A stretch of 64,000 bases of DNA. It comes from Welwitschia mirabilis. Its lineage: Eukaryota; Gnetophyta; Gnetopsida; Welwitschiales. Shown piece after piece: positions 10,048 to 22,949 of the stretch. Both the position numbers and the translations under genes were made by a program. Location of the stretch: positions 280,555,043-280,619,042 of the forward strand of contig JBOZIK010000001.1 of NCBI GenBank assembly GCA_051453625.1, in the 5' to 3' direction. A model generated the notes under the pieces. That model saw only the letters and a list, made by a program, of their open reading frames with translations. It made no database searches and was not told the DNA's origin. Every line of letters starts with the position of its first letter. The first letter of the stretch is position 1.

Positions 10048-11590
10048 GAGTTAAGTAAAGATGACTCCCAAATTCTCTTACACTACTAAAGGAAAGAAGG
10101 TTGAGACTTCTGCATCTAGATAGGTAGAAATTTTTGCTTGTATGAATAGATAAGAATAGATGAGATTTGACACTAATTTCAAACAAAGACACTCTCACAT
10201 AAATTAAAATACAAGTTTCTACTTTTAAACCCCTTTGTATCCTAGTTAAATAAATTTTTGAGTATCAAGAGTGGGAACCATTACTTACCTCTTACCCAGA
10301 GGTAATTGTAAAGGTCATTGACTTATTTTATGCCAAAGCAAAGATCATATCTATTAAAGGTTCATTACTAAAAATCATGATATTGCTAGTATATTTCAAA
10401 GTCACATCAAATATGATAGCATGAGTTTGTTATATTCCTCAAGGTGGTATCTCTGATCTTCCTTTTATAATCTTTAACTAACTATAGTAATTTCAATATG
10501 TTTTAAATGTATGTAGTGCTAAATTTAACTAGGAATCTTCCCCTACATTTAGAGCCAAATACTTGATAGTGTTATATCGTGTCTTGCAATTGATCTTTAA
10601 GTATAAGATTTTATTACTTGATGGATACAAAAATGATGTTATACTCTGTAGACTTAGGTTTTTACCTTGGCTTTATTCTTATCATAAGATAAAATAACCA
10701 CTTATTATTTTCATATTTCTTGTGCACATAATTCAATAAAAGAACAAGACTCTTCATTATGAATGCTTGATTACAGGGTTGTGCCATCACTTTTGCATTT
10801 CTTTATAGCATAATGTCATCATGCTTAAGCATTTATAACCTCTTAACTACTTGACATTGGATAAATTCATCTATTTGAGGCAAATATTGCTCAAAGACCT
10901 TCTTGTGGTAGAGGCACAAAGTCTTCTCAAGCATCCTCTTTAGGCTCTCGTTCTTATGTTGCTTGTTCTAGAGCATCCACTAGTTCAATGATGTATCTTC
11001 TTACTTTACTTCACACTATGATATATAAGCAAGAAGAGTTTTAGTAGCATGTCCCTTATTTTTTTGAGGACATAAGGATGATAGGTTAAATTCTAGAGTC
11101 ATGTTATATTCCTTTAGCTTCATGTTCTTACTCTTCCACACCATCTCTTACTTCTCCACTATACTATTTAAGAGCAGAGGAGGAGGAGAAGGAGCCAGTA
11201 GAAAGGAGTCAAAGGAGGTACTAGAGGAAGAAGAGGTAATGAAGAAATCTATAGACACATTACATAATGATAAGGAGTTACAGGAGGAAGAGCAATCAGA
11301 TGAGGAGGAGAAAGAGGAATTCTAGAAGATACTAGGTGGATAGGAATCCCATTGAAGCTACCTTGACCCATTTCTTCATAGGAGGCATATTCTTCATGAC
11401 GAGGACTTTTAGTATATGCATCACACTTTTAGATCTAATAATCTCTTCACTCCTATGAGTTAGCCTCTTTGGTGTTTACTTCATCTTTAGCAATGGTGTT
11501 CAAAGAACCCACTCTTACAGGATCATCCTAGGACATTGTTAGTTATGATTCTTATCATGATACTTCATCCACAAGTGATTCTAATTAGAG
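10048..11590 (+). pseudogene. Envelope-like / putative plant transposon ORF, Sire-2
   Basis: Downstream of pol and before the 3' LTR, broken frames read as a protein of the type annotated as envelope-like in Sireviruses and as putative plant transposon protein (Pfam PF20167, from memory). Around 10258-10460 the frame gives EWEPLL, then VIVKVIDLFYAKAK (the family's V-x-E/D-FYAN region), then VTSNMIA and VCYIPQGGISDLP. Near 10770 it gives ITGLCHHFCI, like the family's LITRLC block. The C-terminal part has a Ser-rich segment (10930) and a strongly acidic tail at 11190-11325 (EEEEVMKKS, EEEQSDEEEKEEF). I see no clear signal peptide or membrane helix, so a true envelope function is unproven. Confidence 0.65.
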
Positions 11591-11989
11591 TTTATTTCTT
11601 TTTCTCTTTATTATTAGTTATATATTTTCCTTACTTATGTTCATATTTTATATCTCCCTTGTCATTGATGATAAAGAGTAAAATAAATTAGATACTTAGT
11701 TGTTTCAAAATAGCATGTTTTAAAATATATCTTATACTTTAAACTTATTAACATTTGACTTTTTTTAACTTTTTTAATCATAATGATATATGTTCTATGT
11801 TATGATAAAATAGAATTTATTATAATACATGTTTAATAATAGTATTATCACACCAACAAAGTAATATCTCACTTGTGCCTTTTTCACTTCCAATTTTAGT
11901 AATCTACAACTTATTTCATTTTGAATTAGATATATACTTGAGGGAAGAGCCCACTTATTAGGAGTACCAACAACGATAAATGGGGAAAT
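11591..11989 (+). other. Polypurine region before the Sire-2 3' LTR
   Basis: After the envelope-like ORF comes tcattgatgataaagag (about 11662), the decayed equivalent of the tcattgatgtcaaaagg tract in the other two elements. The final tract aatggggaaatt (11979-11990) adjoins the LTR. Confidence 0.55.
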
Positions 11990-13104
11990 TATTACATCTC
12001 TTTATTATATGTTCATGAGATACCAAATACTATCCTATATTACTAATAAAATGAAAGTTTTTATAGGTCAATACTAGATGTCATAGGAGAGAATTTGGAT
12101 AATAAGACTAATTATGAACAAGTCATAATGAAGTTGATCTGAACATCAAGCGAATTGAGACTTATAAAGTAACTAAACTTGCAAAAATTATTCAATTAGT
12201 TGACTAGCATTCTCTATAGGGTTGACTACGTCTTGACAAAAAAAATTAATATTATTAGTAAGGGGTTAACCTGTTATGATTAGGAGGTCAACTGCCTAGG
12301 TTGATCGACACTTCTAAGGGGTCAATCTCCTATGAATGAACTTTAAACATAACTAATTCAATTAATTATCTCTAGACTAAGGATCAACTACCTAACTCAT
12401 CTTACTTTTCTAAAGGCTTAACATAAGGAAAGGGATTAAGTACCAACTTAAAGAAGTCAATCATTAAGCTAATAGATAATAGAAATATAACTATTATGAA
12501 TTGTTTGCAATCATTATAACTTCACTTAGGGAAATTAACTAGCTATTTTTAAGAGTCTTAATAGTCATATCTTGGTCCTTGTATCTTATAATATCTGTAA
12601 ACATTCTTATATAAATAATTGAGTTATTAATTGGATTCACATCTTTTGTAAAATTAACATAGTACTTCTCTTTTCATTATACTCTCTCTTAATTATACTT
12701 CTCTATTTCACATATCTGACTATACTAAATTTTAATAACAAGCAAAGGAGTTAACTCATACTTGAGGCTAAGATTTTTTGGAAAATCCTATCTATATTGA
12801 TGGAGGAAAGCCATAAAGTCTCATTGGATGTGTAGTTGAAGGTTGCATTAGCAATAAAAGAAAACAAGCTTATTTTTAATATCTTGTGTTCATTTCTTTT
12901 TATTATTTAGTTTATTTCTTAAGTAGGAATTGTTATATTATTAGTTAATTATATGACTTACTATCATAGTTAAATTAAAAGTAAAACTTAGCTAATTGGT
13001 TAATAGTTTAAATTATGCAAACATAGTATTAAGTTATTAGATTGTGAAAATTACCTTAGTTTTCCTATTTATCCCTCTCATCAAGGATAGTTAGTCCTAA
13101 TACA
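11990..13104 (+). repeat. 3' LTR of Sire-2 (about 1.1 kb)
   Basis: The LTR starts close to 11990 after the polypurine tract and ends at taca (13101-13104). It carries sites of the GGTCAACT type at about 12220-12330 (gggttgactacg, ggggttaacctg, gaggtcaactg, ggttgatcgac, ggggtcaatc). Its right 660 bases align with 3337-3987. Confidence 0.75.
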
Positions 13105-13960
13105 AAGTTTGTTTTATTAAATGAGTAGAATAAAATTACCTACTCTAGCCTTAGAATGTTTGAATCAAGCTATAAAAAGCATTAATATATTTAATAATGT
13201 TGTTTTTATAGAAACCCTAGCAATGATCATTCATCCTATCCATACCTTATTCATTTTCACTCATCCAAATCATCTCCATATAACCTTTCATCATCCATAT
13301 TTCATCACTCCTTCCCTCATCTTATGAGTTTATGAGACTCAATGATCTTAGTTAATGGCCTTTGTTTAATCCATGAATAAAAATATCCTTTATCTTTTTA
13401 AATTTTAGTTAAGATTTTCTAGGTTTTTACCTTTTCATGAGATAGTTATTTTAATCTCTAAGTTCTTTATTAAGTCTTGCATGAATTGGAGATCTCTAAT
13501 TTGGAATTTAAAAAAAAGACAAATTTTTTTCTTTCATAGTGTTTCTTTATCTTACTGCATTCATGGGGATGAAATCATTTCTTTATTATGCTAATGAGAC
13601 AATGATCCATTTCATGTGCTGTAAATACTAAAATATATATAAATAAATAAGAGTAAAGAAAGTCAAGAAAAATCTTGAAGCTCTTCTAGCAGATTTGTTT
13701 ATGATCATTTCTATTACTTTTAGTTGATTGCATCATGGCCATGAACGCTTGTTATCAATGCATCTCTAATGATCCATTTGTGGTACATTCAATTACATTA
13801 GGATTATAGATGCTTATTGGTAATATAGTAGTAAATACTTCTTGTGTAACATGTTAAATTAGTTGGAAGAAGTATTACAATACTAAATGCTTAATATGAT
13901 TGAATGCTTGAAACTTGTTTGCTCATGAAAGAGGAAGGAGAATGACATAAAATCAAGATG
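13105..13960 (+). repeat. Repeat C1, partner of C2
   Basis: About 13360-13920 aligns with about 23580-24110 in the same orientation. Shared landmarks are tttgtggtacattcaatt (13779 and 23983), the catggggat block, and gttggaagaag followed by taatatgatt. Percent identity is moderate. C1 and C2 could be LTRs of an older element that encloses the Athila pieces between them, but I found no primer site next to C1, so the type is open. Confidence 0.55.
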
Positions 13961-14729
13961 TGATTAGAAAGATATTTTATTTACTTATTTTAATAAATTA
14001 AATTTAATATTCTTTGACTACTTGTAAATTTGAAAATATTTACTAGTTAATAATTTTCTTTTTCTTGATAAAGGATTTATCAAAATTATGTAAATAAAAT
14101 AGAACCATTAGATTACATTTATCATGTTTTATTTATTCATATGTTGTATGGGAGGGTTTGTTATTTTATTTATCCATTTAATCCCTTTTGTTTTAATTCT
14201 ACGAGATTTATTTTTATCCTTTATTTCAAACCATATTCCTTTTATTTTTCTTCTATGAAAATTACATTAAGAAATACATTATGTTTTCTATGATTTAATC
14301 TTTCTTACCATGCCTAGATTTAAGGGATATTCAATTTGAACCGTTAATAAAATCTAGTAATCCAAAAATCCAAATTTCATCTAATCACTATAAAACCATG
14401 AATTTTAAGCCTAAATACATTAAGCTCTTATATTTTCTACAATATTTACTCTACTATAGTCTATTTCACCCTCACCTAACTTGTGCATTCATACTTTACT
14501 GATATCACCATCTACCCTCATTAGCACCATTATCCTTTTGTTTCTAGATACATTTGTCTTTTACTTATGGCTTTGTTACAGGGTCCTATGATTTCTTAGT
14601 GCATTGATAAGTTTGTTCTTAAATTTGAACTTCTTCTATTTACTCTCTAACCTACTTTTCACTTATTTAAGTTTGACTTTTATCTTCCTTTATTTCCATT
14701 TTTTCCCTTTCTTTAGTTCTATCATTTTA
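13961..14729. other. AT-rich stretch, nothing recognised
   Basis: No open frame or protein motif is visible. The pyrimidine-rich part at 14410-14530 looks like leader or LTR-type sequence but has no partner that I can find in the window. Confidence 0.4.
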
Positions 14730-14735
14730 AGCCAT

Positions 14736-15640
14736 AATGAGTGAAATATCAGGAGCATTTTTAAAGGAAGAAATTTTCACATCCTTCCTTTTCCTTTATG
14801 CATCTTTCTATTTTGATAGGATTGAGGCAAGAAATTGAAACTACTTGTTGAAGAATGCATCTACTACTTTTCCAAAGAGGTTTTGAAATTCTATAGAAAT
14901 GTAATAATATATTAAAATGACCATTCGGTAATTCATTCTTTATTCATCACACTTATTTGGTGTTTTCCTTAGTGATGTAGAAGCATAATAGGAGTTGAAC
15001 ATTATGATAATTTATCTTACATGCTTACCAAATACCTTGACTTTTATTGTACTATTCTTAATGTAGATTATGCATCAAATAGAGAAGGAGTCTTACCTTG
15101 TAAATATCTTTATAAGAATCAATTAGTACTTTTTAGATTTATCATCTGAAATATCTTATCTACATCACATTAGAATTATCTGAGATAGGAAGCCCTTTGA
15201 CATGTTTAAATGCCTTTTATGCCTTTTAACCACTATGAAAAATAATATGAGTCATAGAAGTAATCTTTCCATATCATGCTTAGCTTTAAATTTTATTTAT
15301 AATGCTATAGCTCATACTTTAGATTTTGAGGAATTACTTTATAGAAACCATAATCACTGATAAGATTATCCAACTTGGTAACTGTAAGAAAGAAGATTAT
15401 ATTTTAAGGGATATTTGTGAGATTCAATAAAAAGAACTACTTATTTAAAGAATTCCTCCTTCTTCTCAAGTTTTTTCCTCTCCTTATTCTCCACCCACTA
15501 TAAGAAGAAAAGGAAAAGCTTCCACTGCTAAATCTTTTCATACCCATTTTTCTCCACCTTTTTTACTCCTCCTTTCATCACTCATTATTATTTCTCCACC
15601 ACTTCCAATGACATCTTTTTGAAGAAAGTACCCAAATTAT
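14736..15640 (+). pseudogene. Unrecognised broken ORF with Pro/Ser-rich tail
   Basis: ATG at 14736 opens about 30 codons (GAFLKEEIFTSFLFLYASF) before a stop. Coding-like stretches continue in changing frames to about 15380, followed by a proline- and serine-rich stretch with basic residues (RRKGKASTAK, about 15503-15532). The plan of folded N-part, Pro-rich linker and downstream charged helix resembles a retroelement accessory or gag-like protein. I do not recognise the family. It may belong with the Athila-type LTR that follows. Confidence 0.3.
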
Positions 15641-16729
15641 AAATGACTTGCATTAGAAAGATTTAAGGGGAAATAAAGAAAATTGCCAAGAAACAAAAGT
15701 AAATTTCAATGAAGCAATAAGAAATGGATTAAAATTTGGAAAGGATGGTCTATTACAGAAGATCTATGAGCTAAAACTCTCTCTTTCTCTCCGTCTCTCC
15801 TTCTACCTCTATTTTCATCCTTCCATTCACATCCTTTTTAGCTTTTGTAGCTATATTATAATAGCATTTTTTATTATTGTAATGACATTTGTACTTAATG
15901 TAAAATCAATAGGAATTCCTATTTCTATTAATCTAGTTTCTATTATAAACTAACATAAAACTTCTAATATTTTAACTTAGTTCATAGTCTCTATAAGTGA
16001 AATGTTACAAGATAGTTCATAGTAGAGATAGCACTATCAGCTTCCCTAGTTAGCATCACTATCATATTATACATAGATCAATTCCTGTTTGATTGATTTA
16101 TTCTATTTTTCATTTTCAATTTTTTCATCAATTGATTTTGTTTTAAAAATTCATAGAAATTGACTCATACATACTTATCATTCATTTCCTCATTCCTAAA
16201 CTATCACATTCCATTTTTTATTTTTCATTTTTTTAATCATTTTTGATCATTTTTGTAGTGTATATATCAAATTCAAAAATTTGAGGCATTACAATTAAAG
16301 AGTTATTTTGATTATTAGTCCTTTTTTTACATGCTTATACATTTTTTTATTTTTATTTTTATCATGCATTGCATATTTCACTTTCAACCTTCTTCTTTTT
16401 AGTTCATTATTAATTGGAGTATAACATACATCATTTATTCCTCATTACTTTTTCACTTCATTTTTCACACCCTTTAAACTTTAAGACAAATATTAGCTCT
16501 AGTTTGGAAAAGTGACATTTGCAATTAAGTACCTATTTTTTATGTTCCATTCTTTAGCTAAGGTGTAATTTCATGTTCAAATTGGATAAATCATTTTTAA
16601 ATTCCTTCATCACTTCTTGAATAATACTTGATTGATTTAATTTGAAATTTTTACTATATTAACTAAGATTTGACACACCATTTTTGCTAAGGACTAGAAA
16701 GAGATTGATTGGATGATATGATAACATGC
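15641..16729. other. T-rich non-coding stretch
   Basis: Long T-rich runs occur (for example 16200-16260 and 16320-16360) with no coding signal. Part may be the 3' untranslated region of a gypsy element upstream of the LTR-like block at 16730. Confidence 0.35.
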
Positions 16730-17960
16730 GAAAATTGACATTTACATCAAGAAATATAAGCCTTGTTAGCATGCTTAATTTATCATTATAATGCTTTTAT
16801 GCATTTATTATGCTCGAGGCCAAAAAAATCTAGTTTTACTAATAATCTTTCTTAACACTATCATTTTGGAAAATATTTGCATCATTTAGAGTATTCTAGC
16901 AGATGATGGAGGTGTGTTAAGTATTATTAGAAGTGGCACATATTCTGGGAGTGGTGGCATGTATTACTATGCATATAATTGATCCATACTTATGTTTTTA
17001 ACCTTCTTAACATAATCAATCCATTTTGGGCATTTCTAAAAGTAGACGATAAATGAAAAATATTTTATAAGAAAAACCCCTCAAATTGGCCCATGACTAA
17101 AGGATGACCCTATGCACTTTAGGAGTTATAGATAATGATCTCATTAGGCCTTATAAATCCTAATTGAAAATCCTAATTGGGCCTCTAAATACCCTACTTT
17201 ATTTTCCTTGAAGAAATAATTCATCATATTGTACAAGAGATTATTAGAGATTTAGTCATGTATTCTTTCTAATCCTCCCATTTGAGATGTACTAGCTTTC
17301 AAGCTAGCATGATGCTTCTTAGATTAGCATGAGTAATTCTTATCTATTATATGCTTTTACTTATTTGATAATACATTATTACATATTCTTTACTTAGTGT
17401 ATTACTTTGATATTAAGTGATGATTATTTCATAATTGTTATGCTTAGGATTGGTTAAGGCATCTTGTTACTTCAAGATCTTATTATGATTCTTCTTTTTA
17501 CTCTAGCTTTCATAACCTAAATCTTTATTTAATGGACCTTGAAATATTCTTACTTTTTATTCCTATAGTATTCTTTCTTTGAAGGTTAGGTGATTTAGAG
17601 ACATTACCTTCATATTTGCTAGATGAGATTTTGCTACTATACTTGAGCTAGAGCTACATGATTCTCATGCCTATAGTAGATGATATTATGTCAATGTGCT
17701 TGATCTAGAATAAAAGTTATAAGAACTTAATTAAAGACTTATGTTTTTCTTAAATTAATTATGTTAGTATTGATACTATGTCCCCTTCTTAATTCTCTCA
17801 TAAATTTTAGTTACTCATACTCATTTTTAATGCTTGATTTAATTTATACTTTACCATATCTATCCTCATAGAATAATGATATTGGGACTATACTAAAAAT
17901 GGAAGTCCTAGTAAGTTGGATTTAGACATGCAATATTTGCATCCCTAGGGTGATCTTGTT
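16730..17960 (+). repeat. Probable Athila/Tat-type LTR (divergent)
   Basis: It opens with gcgaaaattgacat, like the gtaaaaattggcat start of the LTR at 19477, and has an LTR-like plan. Near 17870 the stretch cctcatagaataatgatattgg matches the near-terminal block of the other two Athila-type LTRs (cctatggaataacaatactagg at 20723; gaaataatgatactagg at 50284). Borders are uncertain because no primer site is readable after it. Confidence 0.4.
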
Positions 17961-19476
17961 TATTACCATATATTAATGACAGATACAAGTGTAGCCAAAT
18001 TTCATCATGAGTAGTGCACTACTAAGGTTTTTTCCATTAATAGTGCTCAAATTGTACTTGTTTACAACAAACTTATCATAACATTATTGATAGATGGCAA
18101 GTTAAATATCATGAATCTCAAAAGCATAAGTCAAATCCCAAACAATATTGGCTAGTAAGATAAGGCTTATACATAAATGGTAGTAATGCTATCATAGTAG
18201 GAATTAAAGTATATTAAAATAATAATAAAAATAATTAAGATTAAAAGGATTGTTAAGGAAAAGGTAGCTAGCAGATCATTTAGTATAAAGATAACTAAAA
18301 ACATGTAATAAGAATGTCTTAAAGAGAGATAAGAATAAAATAAGAGGTAGTAAAAAGGATGTAATAAGGAGGGCCATATTGTTCTAGATTGCATTGTTCC
18401 ATGCAACTAGATAAAAAAATAAAAGTCAATTACATCAAGTGGAACATACAAGAAAAGATTCTATCTTTAGTAACAATAGAAAAAAGGAATCTACCTGCTT
18501 TATGAATTTAGTAGTTAGTACTTTAATATCAAATTATAAATCAAAGTACTAAACATATGACAGTGTTATTAATGATTAGGTTGAGATGGATTATGCAATC
18601 TCTATGATAGAGGGTACTATTATTTATTAGATATTAAGGTGAAATCTATGCAATGTATGCCTTCGAGAAAAGAATTTTTTCTTTAATTTGAATGATTAAT
18701 TCTATAGCATAATTAGAATAGTAGATAAAAGTATATAACTAATTATGAAAATTGAATTGATATTAAATTAGAATTTAGATGAACTAAAAGAATTTAATTT
18801 AAGAGATGCTTTTAACATGCTTAATTTAAAGAAAATTATACCATCCTTTAGCACATTAGTAAGAAAGGAATGTCATTTTAGATAACTAAAAGAAAAAAAG
18901 AAATAAATATTAAGAAGGATAGTGTATTTAGTTTTATAAGGTAATTTCAAATCAACTTAATATATTTAAATGAAAAGATTTTAAAATTAAGAGGGAGGTG
19001 GTATTTTAAGCATATTTAAAGAAATCTAATATTAATACACTTTTTTCAAAATTCATATTTCTAGAAGTTTATAAAAGAGAATTATTGACATGAAAAACTT
19101 ATTCATGTGTCATTAAAGAGAATCCATAATCTTAAGGAATTTTTAAAGCTTTAAAGATAAATATTACAAAATATAAAGCTTGCATTTTAAGTAAAGTTAT
19201 AAGAAAGCTAATTAAAAAGAATTATTAAAAATCGATAAAATAGCTAAGATATTTTAACATATATAAACATGTATATATTATGATGGTGAAATGGGATTTC
19301 TACCTTATTAATCTTGCAAATGAATGTACTAATAATATGTGAATCAATCTTTTCAAATATTAGTTGTAAGTTTTTAATTTCATTCAGACATGAAATAAGT
19401 TTATTAAGAAGAAATCGAAAGACATCTCCAAATAAGACACATCAAATCAAACTTTAAATGATCATTCTAGGTACAT
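17961..19476. other. Purine- and AT-rich stretch, nothing recognised
   Basis: Open frames are short, and I found no domain motif on either strand. It may be the old internal region of a gypsy element. Confidence 0.35.
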
Positions 19477-20807
19477 TGTTCACATGTAAAAATTGGCATT
19501 CAAACTAAGTATATTAGACCAATTTATCTTAGTGAAGAAATTAATTTAACCAGATTAATCATAAAATATATCTTAGTCATGTTCTATGCCATACCTAATC
19601 TTATGCATCTTCCCATGACATTTTTAGGAATTTAGCAGTAATTTGGAGCATGTCGAATAAGTTAGAAGGCATGTAATAATGGCATTAAAAGATATGTATC
19701 AATGGCATTGGAAGACATGTGACAGTGGAATATGAAGATGGCAATAGAAACATGTAATAGTAGCACTAGTTGGTTAAGGAATCTAGCTTCAAACACCATG
19801 TACTAGAATCATCATAACAACCTTCACCAAATGCTACATAATGAATATTCCACTTAATGCTATAGGATAAAGAATCTTAACTGTCCAACCTAATACTACA
19901 AGATGAATCTTTTATAAGATGCTATATGATAATGACTTTACCTAATACAAGAAGAACAAGACTTTACTTATAGCTACATGATAAATATTCTAACCACTCA
20001 TCTACCACTATAAGCCAAATGCTCCCAATTACCTCTACCCCATACTCACCTATAAAAAGGCCTTATGCCTTTATTTGTAAATAGATTTGGCTAGTGGAAA
20101 ACAGATAGAACCCTTAGAGTGTCAAGTTGACATGGCATTCTAATATTTTCCTTTAGGAGTTAGCTAGATTCAAGGCTAGTTTTGAAGAGTCTGCATTAGC
20201 TTTTTTTTTTTTTGTCCTATGATGTAATGTTTTTTTCTATTTCAATAAAGCAATAGTTACTCATTCTTAATTTTGAGTGTAGTTAACATTATACTTTTAG
20301 TACTTGAATGAGACTATATTGTTAAGTTCTTTCATTACTAAGTGAGTTTTTTAACATTACTTTTGGTTGTTGTCATCTTGTTTAATGGATCTTAAGAATA
20401 ATATTTCTTACTTTTCATGCATACATTAAGCTGTCAAAGATCAAAGGAACTATAAAATTCATCAACACTTATGTGGTTAATGAGATTATATTACCATGAT
20501 CTAATTCATCATGAATTAATAGTTTAAGCTTTATTTTATGAAGTCATAAAATACTTTTGAATTAAAAGCTTTGTAGGTTGAAATTTAAGGTAAACCTTGG
20601 AGATAGTTCTTTGCTAATCAAGTTCAAAAAAATCATCACAACTTCACTTTCATTTTTGTTTTAATTTATTATAGGTTAAAGAACATTGTGTTGTCTCTAT
20701 CTACTCATGCCTTGATTTATTCCTATGGAATAACAATACTAGGTACTTTTTTAGTTTTTATTGAAGTTTACATCGATTATAATGAATACACATTCATCTT
20801 ATGAATA
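19477..20807 (+). repeat. 5' LTR of an Athila/Tat-type gypsy element (Ath-1)
   Basis: The LTR starts TGTTCACATG and runs 1.33 kb. It aligns throughout with 49074-50364. Likely core promoter and leader signals are the tataaaaagg at about 20052, then an R/U5-like region with a T13 run near 20200 and aataaag (20243). A primer site follows directly, which makes this a 5' LTR in plus orientation. Confidence 0.8.
20052..20061 (+). promoter_or_regulatory. TATA box of the Ath-1 LTR
   Basis: The sequence tataaaaagg lies inside the LTR about 750 bases before its end, followed by an R-like region. The partner LTR has tatataaatgggcc at the same place (about 49616), so the position is conserved. Confidence 0.6.
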
Positions 20808-20812
20808 GATTT

Positions 20813-20830
20813 TGGCACTATTGCTAGGGA
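20813..20830 (+). other. Athila-type primer-binding site (decayed)
   Basis: The sequence tggcactattgctaggga matches the plant gypsy primer site TGGCGCCGTTGCCGGGGA at 13 of 18 bases. All five differences are C-to-T or G-to-A at CpG positions, the signature of methylated-cytosine decay. It lies 6 bases after the LTR end. Confidence 0.85.
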
Positions 20831-22949
20831 TAACGGCACTGTAGCTTTTTAGAAGAAGCATAACTTTTTTTCTCCTTATCATTTTTTTAGCTTAGATTTT
20901 TAATTTTTTTAAGTAGTTGGTACTAATCCTTTCTATTTATACTTGAAATGGTGCTTTATCTTTTGACTATTTTCTTTCTTTCTAGTGATAGGTAATCATC
21001 CCTTTCTAATGATACTTAAGCTAATTTTTTTTGAGTTTATTTAACTTTAGATCCAACCTAAAATTCATGTTCATATTGGATCTTTTATGTTGTAGGTCAA
21101 TGAATTTTCTATAGGTTGTGACCTAATAGAAGACTAAAGATGAAATGATGAAACTAAAATATAACTTGCCTTTCATTATGTTTCTTTTTATTTCTTTCTT
21201 TTTTTTATTACAATCTTTATTTGAGTAGCTAGTTTCAGTTTTGTATGCATTTTTTAGCTTTATTTGAGTAGCTAGTTTTACTTTTGTGTGCATTTTTTAG
21301 ATTTCTTTTAGCTTTCTAAACTTTCTATTTTCTTAGGTCTTTTTTGTGATAATCATTTCATACCTACTCAGCTATTTCCATTTTTTTGTCATCTATGTTT
21401 TGTGCCTTATAACATAAATTGGTTTATATAGTCAAGAACATGTTGACCCTTTTTTTTCAAGCCATTTTTCAAAAATTTCTAGTGCTACCATGAAGAGTAA
21501 CTGACACCATTGGCCTTTCATTAAATTTTTCACTCAAATCTTGCACAAAGATCTCTTGAACGCTTTCTAATATTTAACTTTTTCAAAAAATTTAAAAAAT
21601 TATAAAAACATAATCTTAGAGTGAATTTTATTTTATCATTTTATAAAACTCTACATGGGTTGGATATGTAATCCATTTGGTAGAGTGTATAAAGTATCTT
21701 TTAAACTTTATCTATGGAAATATTGAAAATATCTAGAGTTGAGCTAATTATGTTTACCATAAATAAACTTTAGAAGATTATATTTAATGTAGGAAAACTT
21801 TAGAAGAATACCTTCAATGTGAATGCAACCCATACCATTTTAAATCTTGAGAACCTAAACCTTAAAAGGATATCTTTGAATCTAGAACTCAATCTAGATA
21901 TGGGTCAAACTTCTTATAATCTTGAGTTTGAAAATTTTTATTTTGAATAGAAAGAGTTTGATCCCATGCCTTTCATCATTCTTTATAATTGATATTCCTT
22001 ATTACCTTATCCATCTCCTTCATTCTCTTTTCCTAATCCATAAAATTAACAATAATCTTCTTCATTTACTTCATTAGAGAAATCATTAAGAAAATGTTTG
22101 AAAATCCAAATCCAAATTTTCTATGATCATGAGAAAATTCTTAAGCAACATTCCTTATTAAATCTAGAATAGACCACTCAATAACCTTCTTTAAGTTTCA
22201 TAGAAGATACCTTTAAAAACTTCATAAAATCTTAGATGTAAATCAAATAAGAACTTTGGCATATTAATCAAACTCTTCCATCTTGTAAATAATTGAGTAA
22301 ATTAGTTAATAATTAAACTATATTAATTCTCAAACCATAGTACACTTAACTAATACAAATAGAAATAGTTTCCTACATTCCATGAATCTAAGAATATTAA
22401 AAACCTTAAAGAATTAATGATAGTGAAATTAATGATATCCAAGCCATATCATTCAAGAGTGAAGAATGATTCAATGAGGAAACCCATGAGAATCTTGAGG
22501 ATAAAAATGCACTAGAGAGTAAATAATAATTTGAGAAAAGACTATACTTTAAACAAGAATTAACCATATCAGAGGATGAGCAATCATTAGAAAATGAGTA
22601 ACTATTTGATGAAGGCTATACCTTTGTGAGTTATACAATATATTATGAGTCAATAAGCAACATCAGTAAGAAGTATAACATTCAAAAATAACATTTTTTT
22701 TGAATTACAACCATTTTCACTTAATCAACCATACAAGGATGAACCCCCTAGTGATCTTAATAAGGAATATAACATTAACAAAAAGCCTATACATGATCCA
22801 TCCTATAAAGAACCTTTGCCTTTTTCTTAACAATTTCATGAGTCGACTATATTTTACTTTTATCTTTATCTTTTATGTAAGACCTATACCTCAATGAAGA
22901 GAATCCTTCTTTAGCATTAAAACCATCTACTAATAATTATGTTAATGAG
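20831..22949 (+). other. Leader/internal region of Ath-1, no intact frame
   Basis: A T-rich leader follows the primer site. From about 22080 to 22880 the sequence becomes purine-rich with coding-like phrases (for example SEDEQSLENE near 22572), but frames are broken and no gag or pol motif is secure. Confidence 0.4.
21215..21300 (+). repeat. 43-bp tandem duplication
   Basis: Units 21215-21257 and 21258-21300 share ctttatttgagtagctag and gcattttttag, with only a few differences between them. Confidence 0.85.

Larger units (their letters stand above)
3337..13104 (+). mobile_element. Sire-2: near-complete, decayed Sirevirus-type copia element
   Basis: A partial 5' LTR (3337-3987) and a full-length 3' LTR (about 11990-13104) bracket about 8 kb of internal sequence. 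In order this holds gag, protease/integrase, RT, RNase H, a non-coding spacer and an envelope-like ORF. The internal length fits an intact Sirevirus layout. All frames are broken. The 5' LTR lacks its first roughly 460 bases because Sire-1 sits there, and the missing part should lie upstream of the window. Confidence 0.8.

Noticed and set aside
11101-11325. Separate small acidic protein gene
   Set aside because: It is the C-terminal tail of the envelope-like ORF; the upstream Met lies in a shifted frame.
10048-11590. True viral envelope glycoprotein
   Set aside because: No signal peptide, transmembrane helix or cleavage motif is readable; only the family label envelope-like applies.
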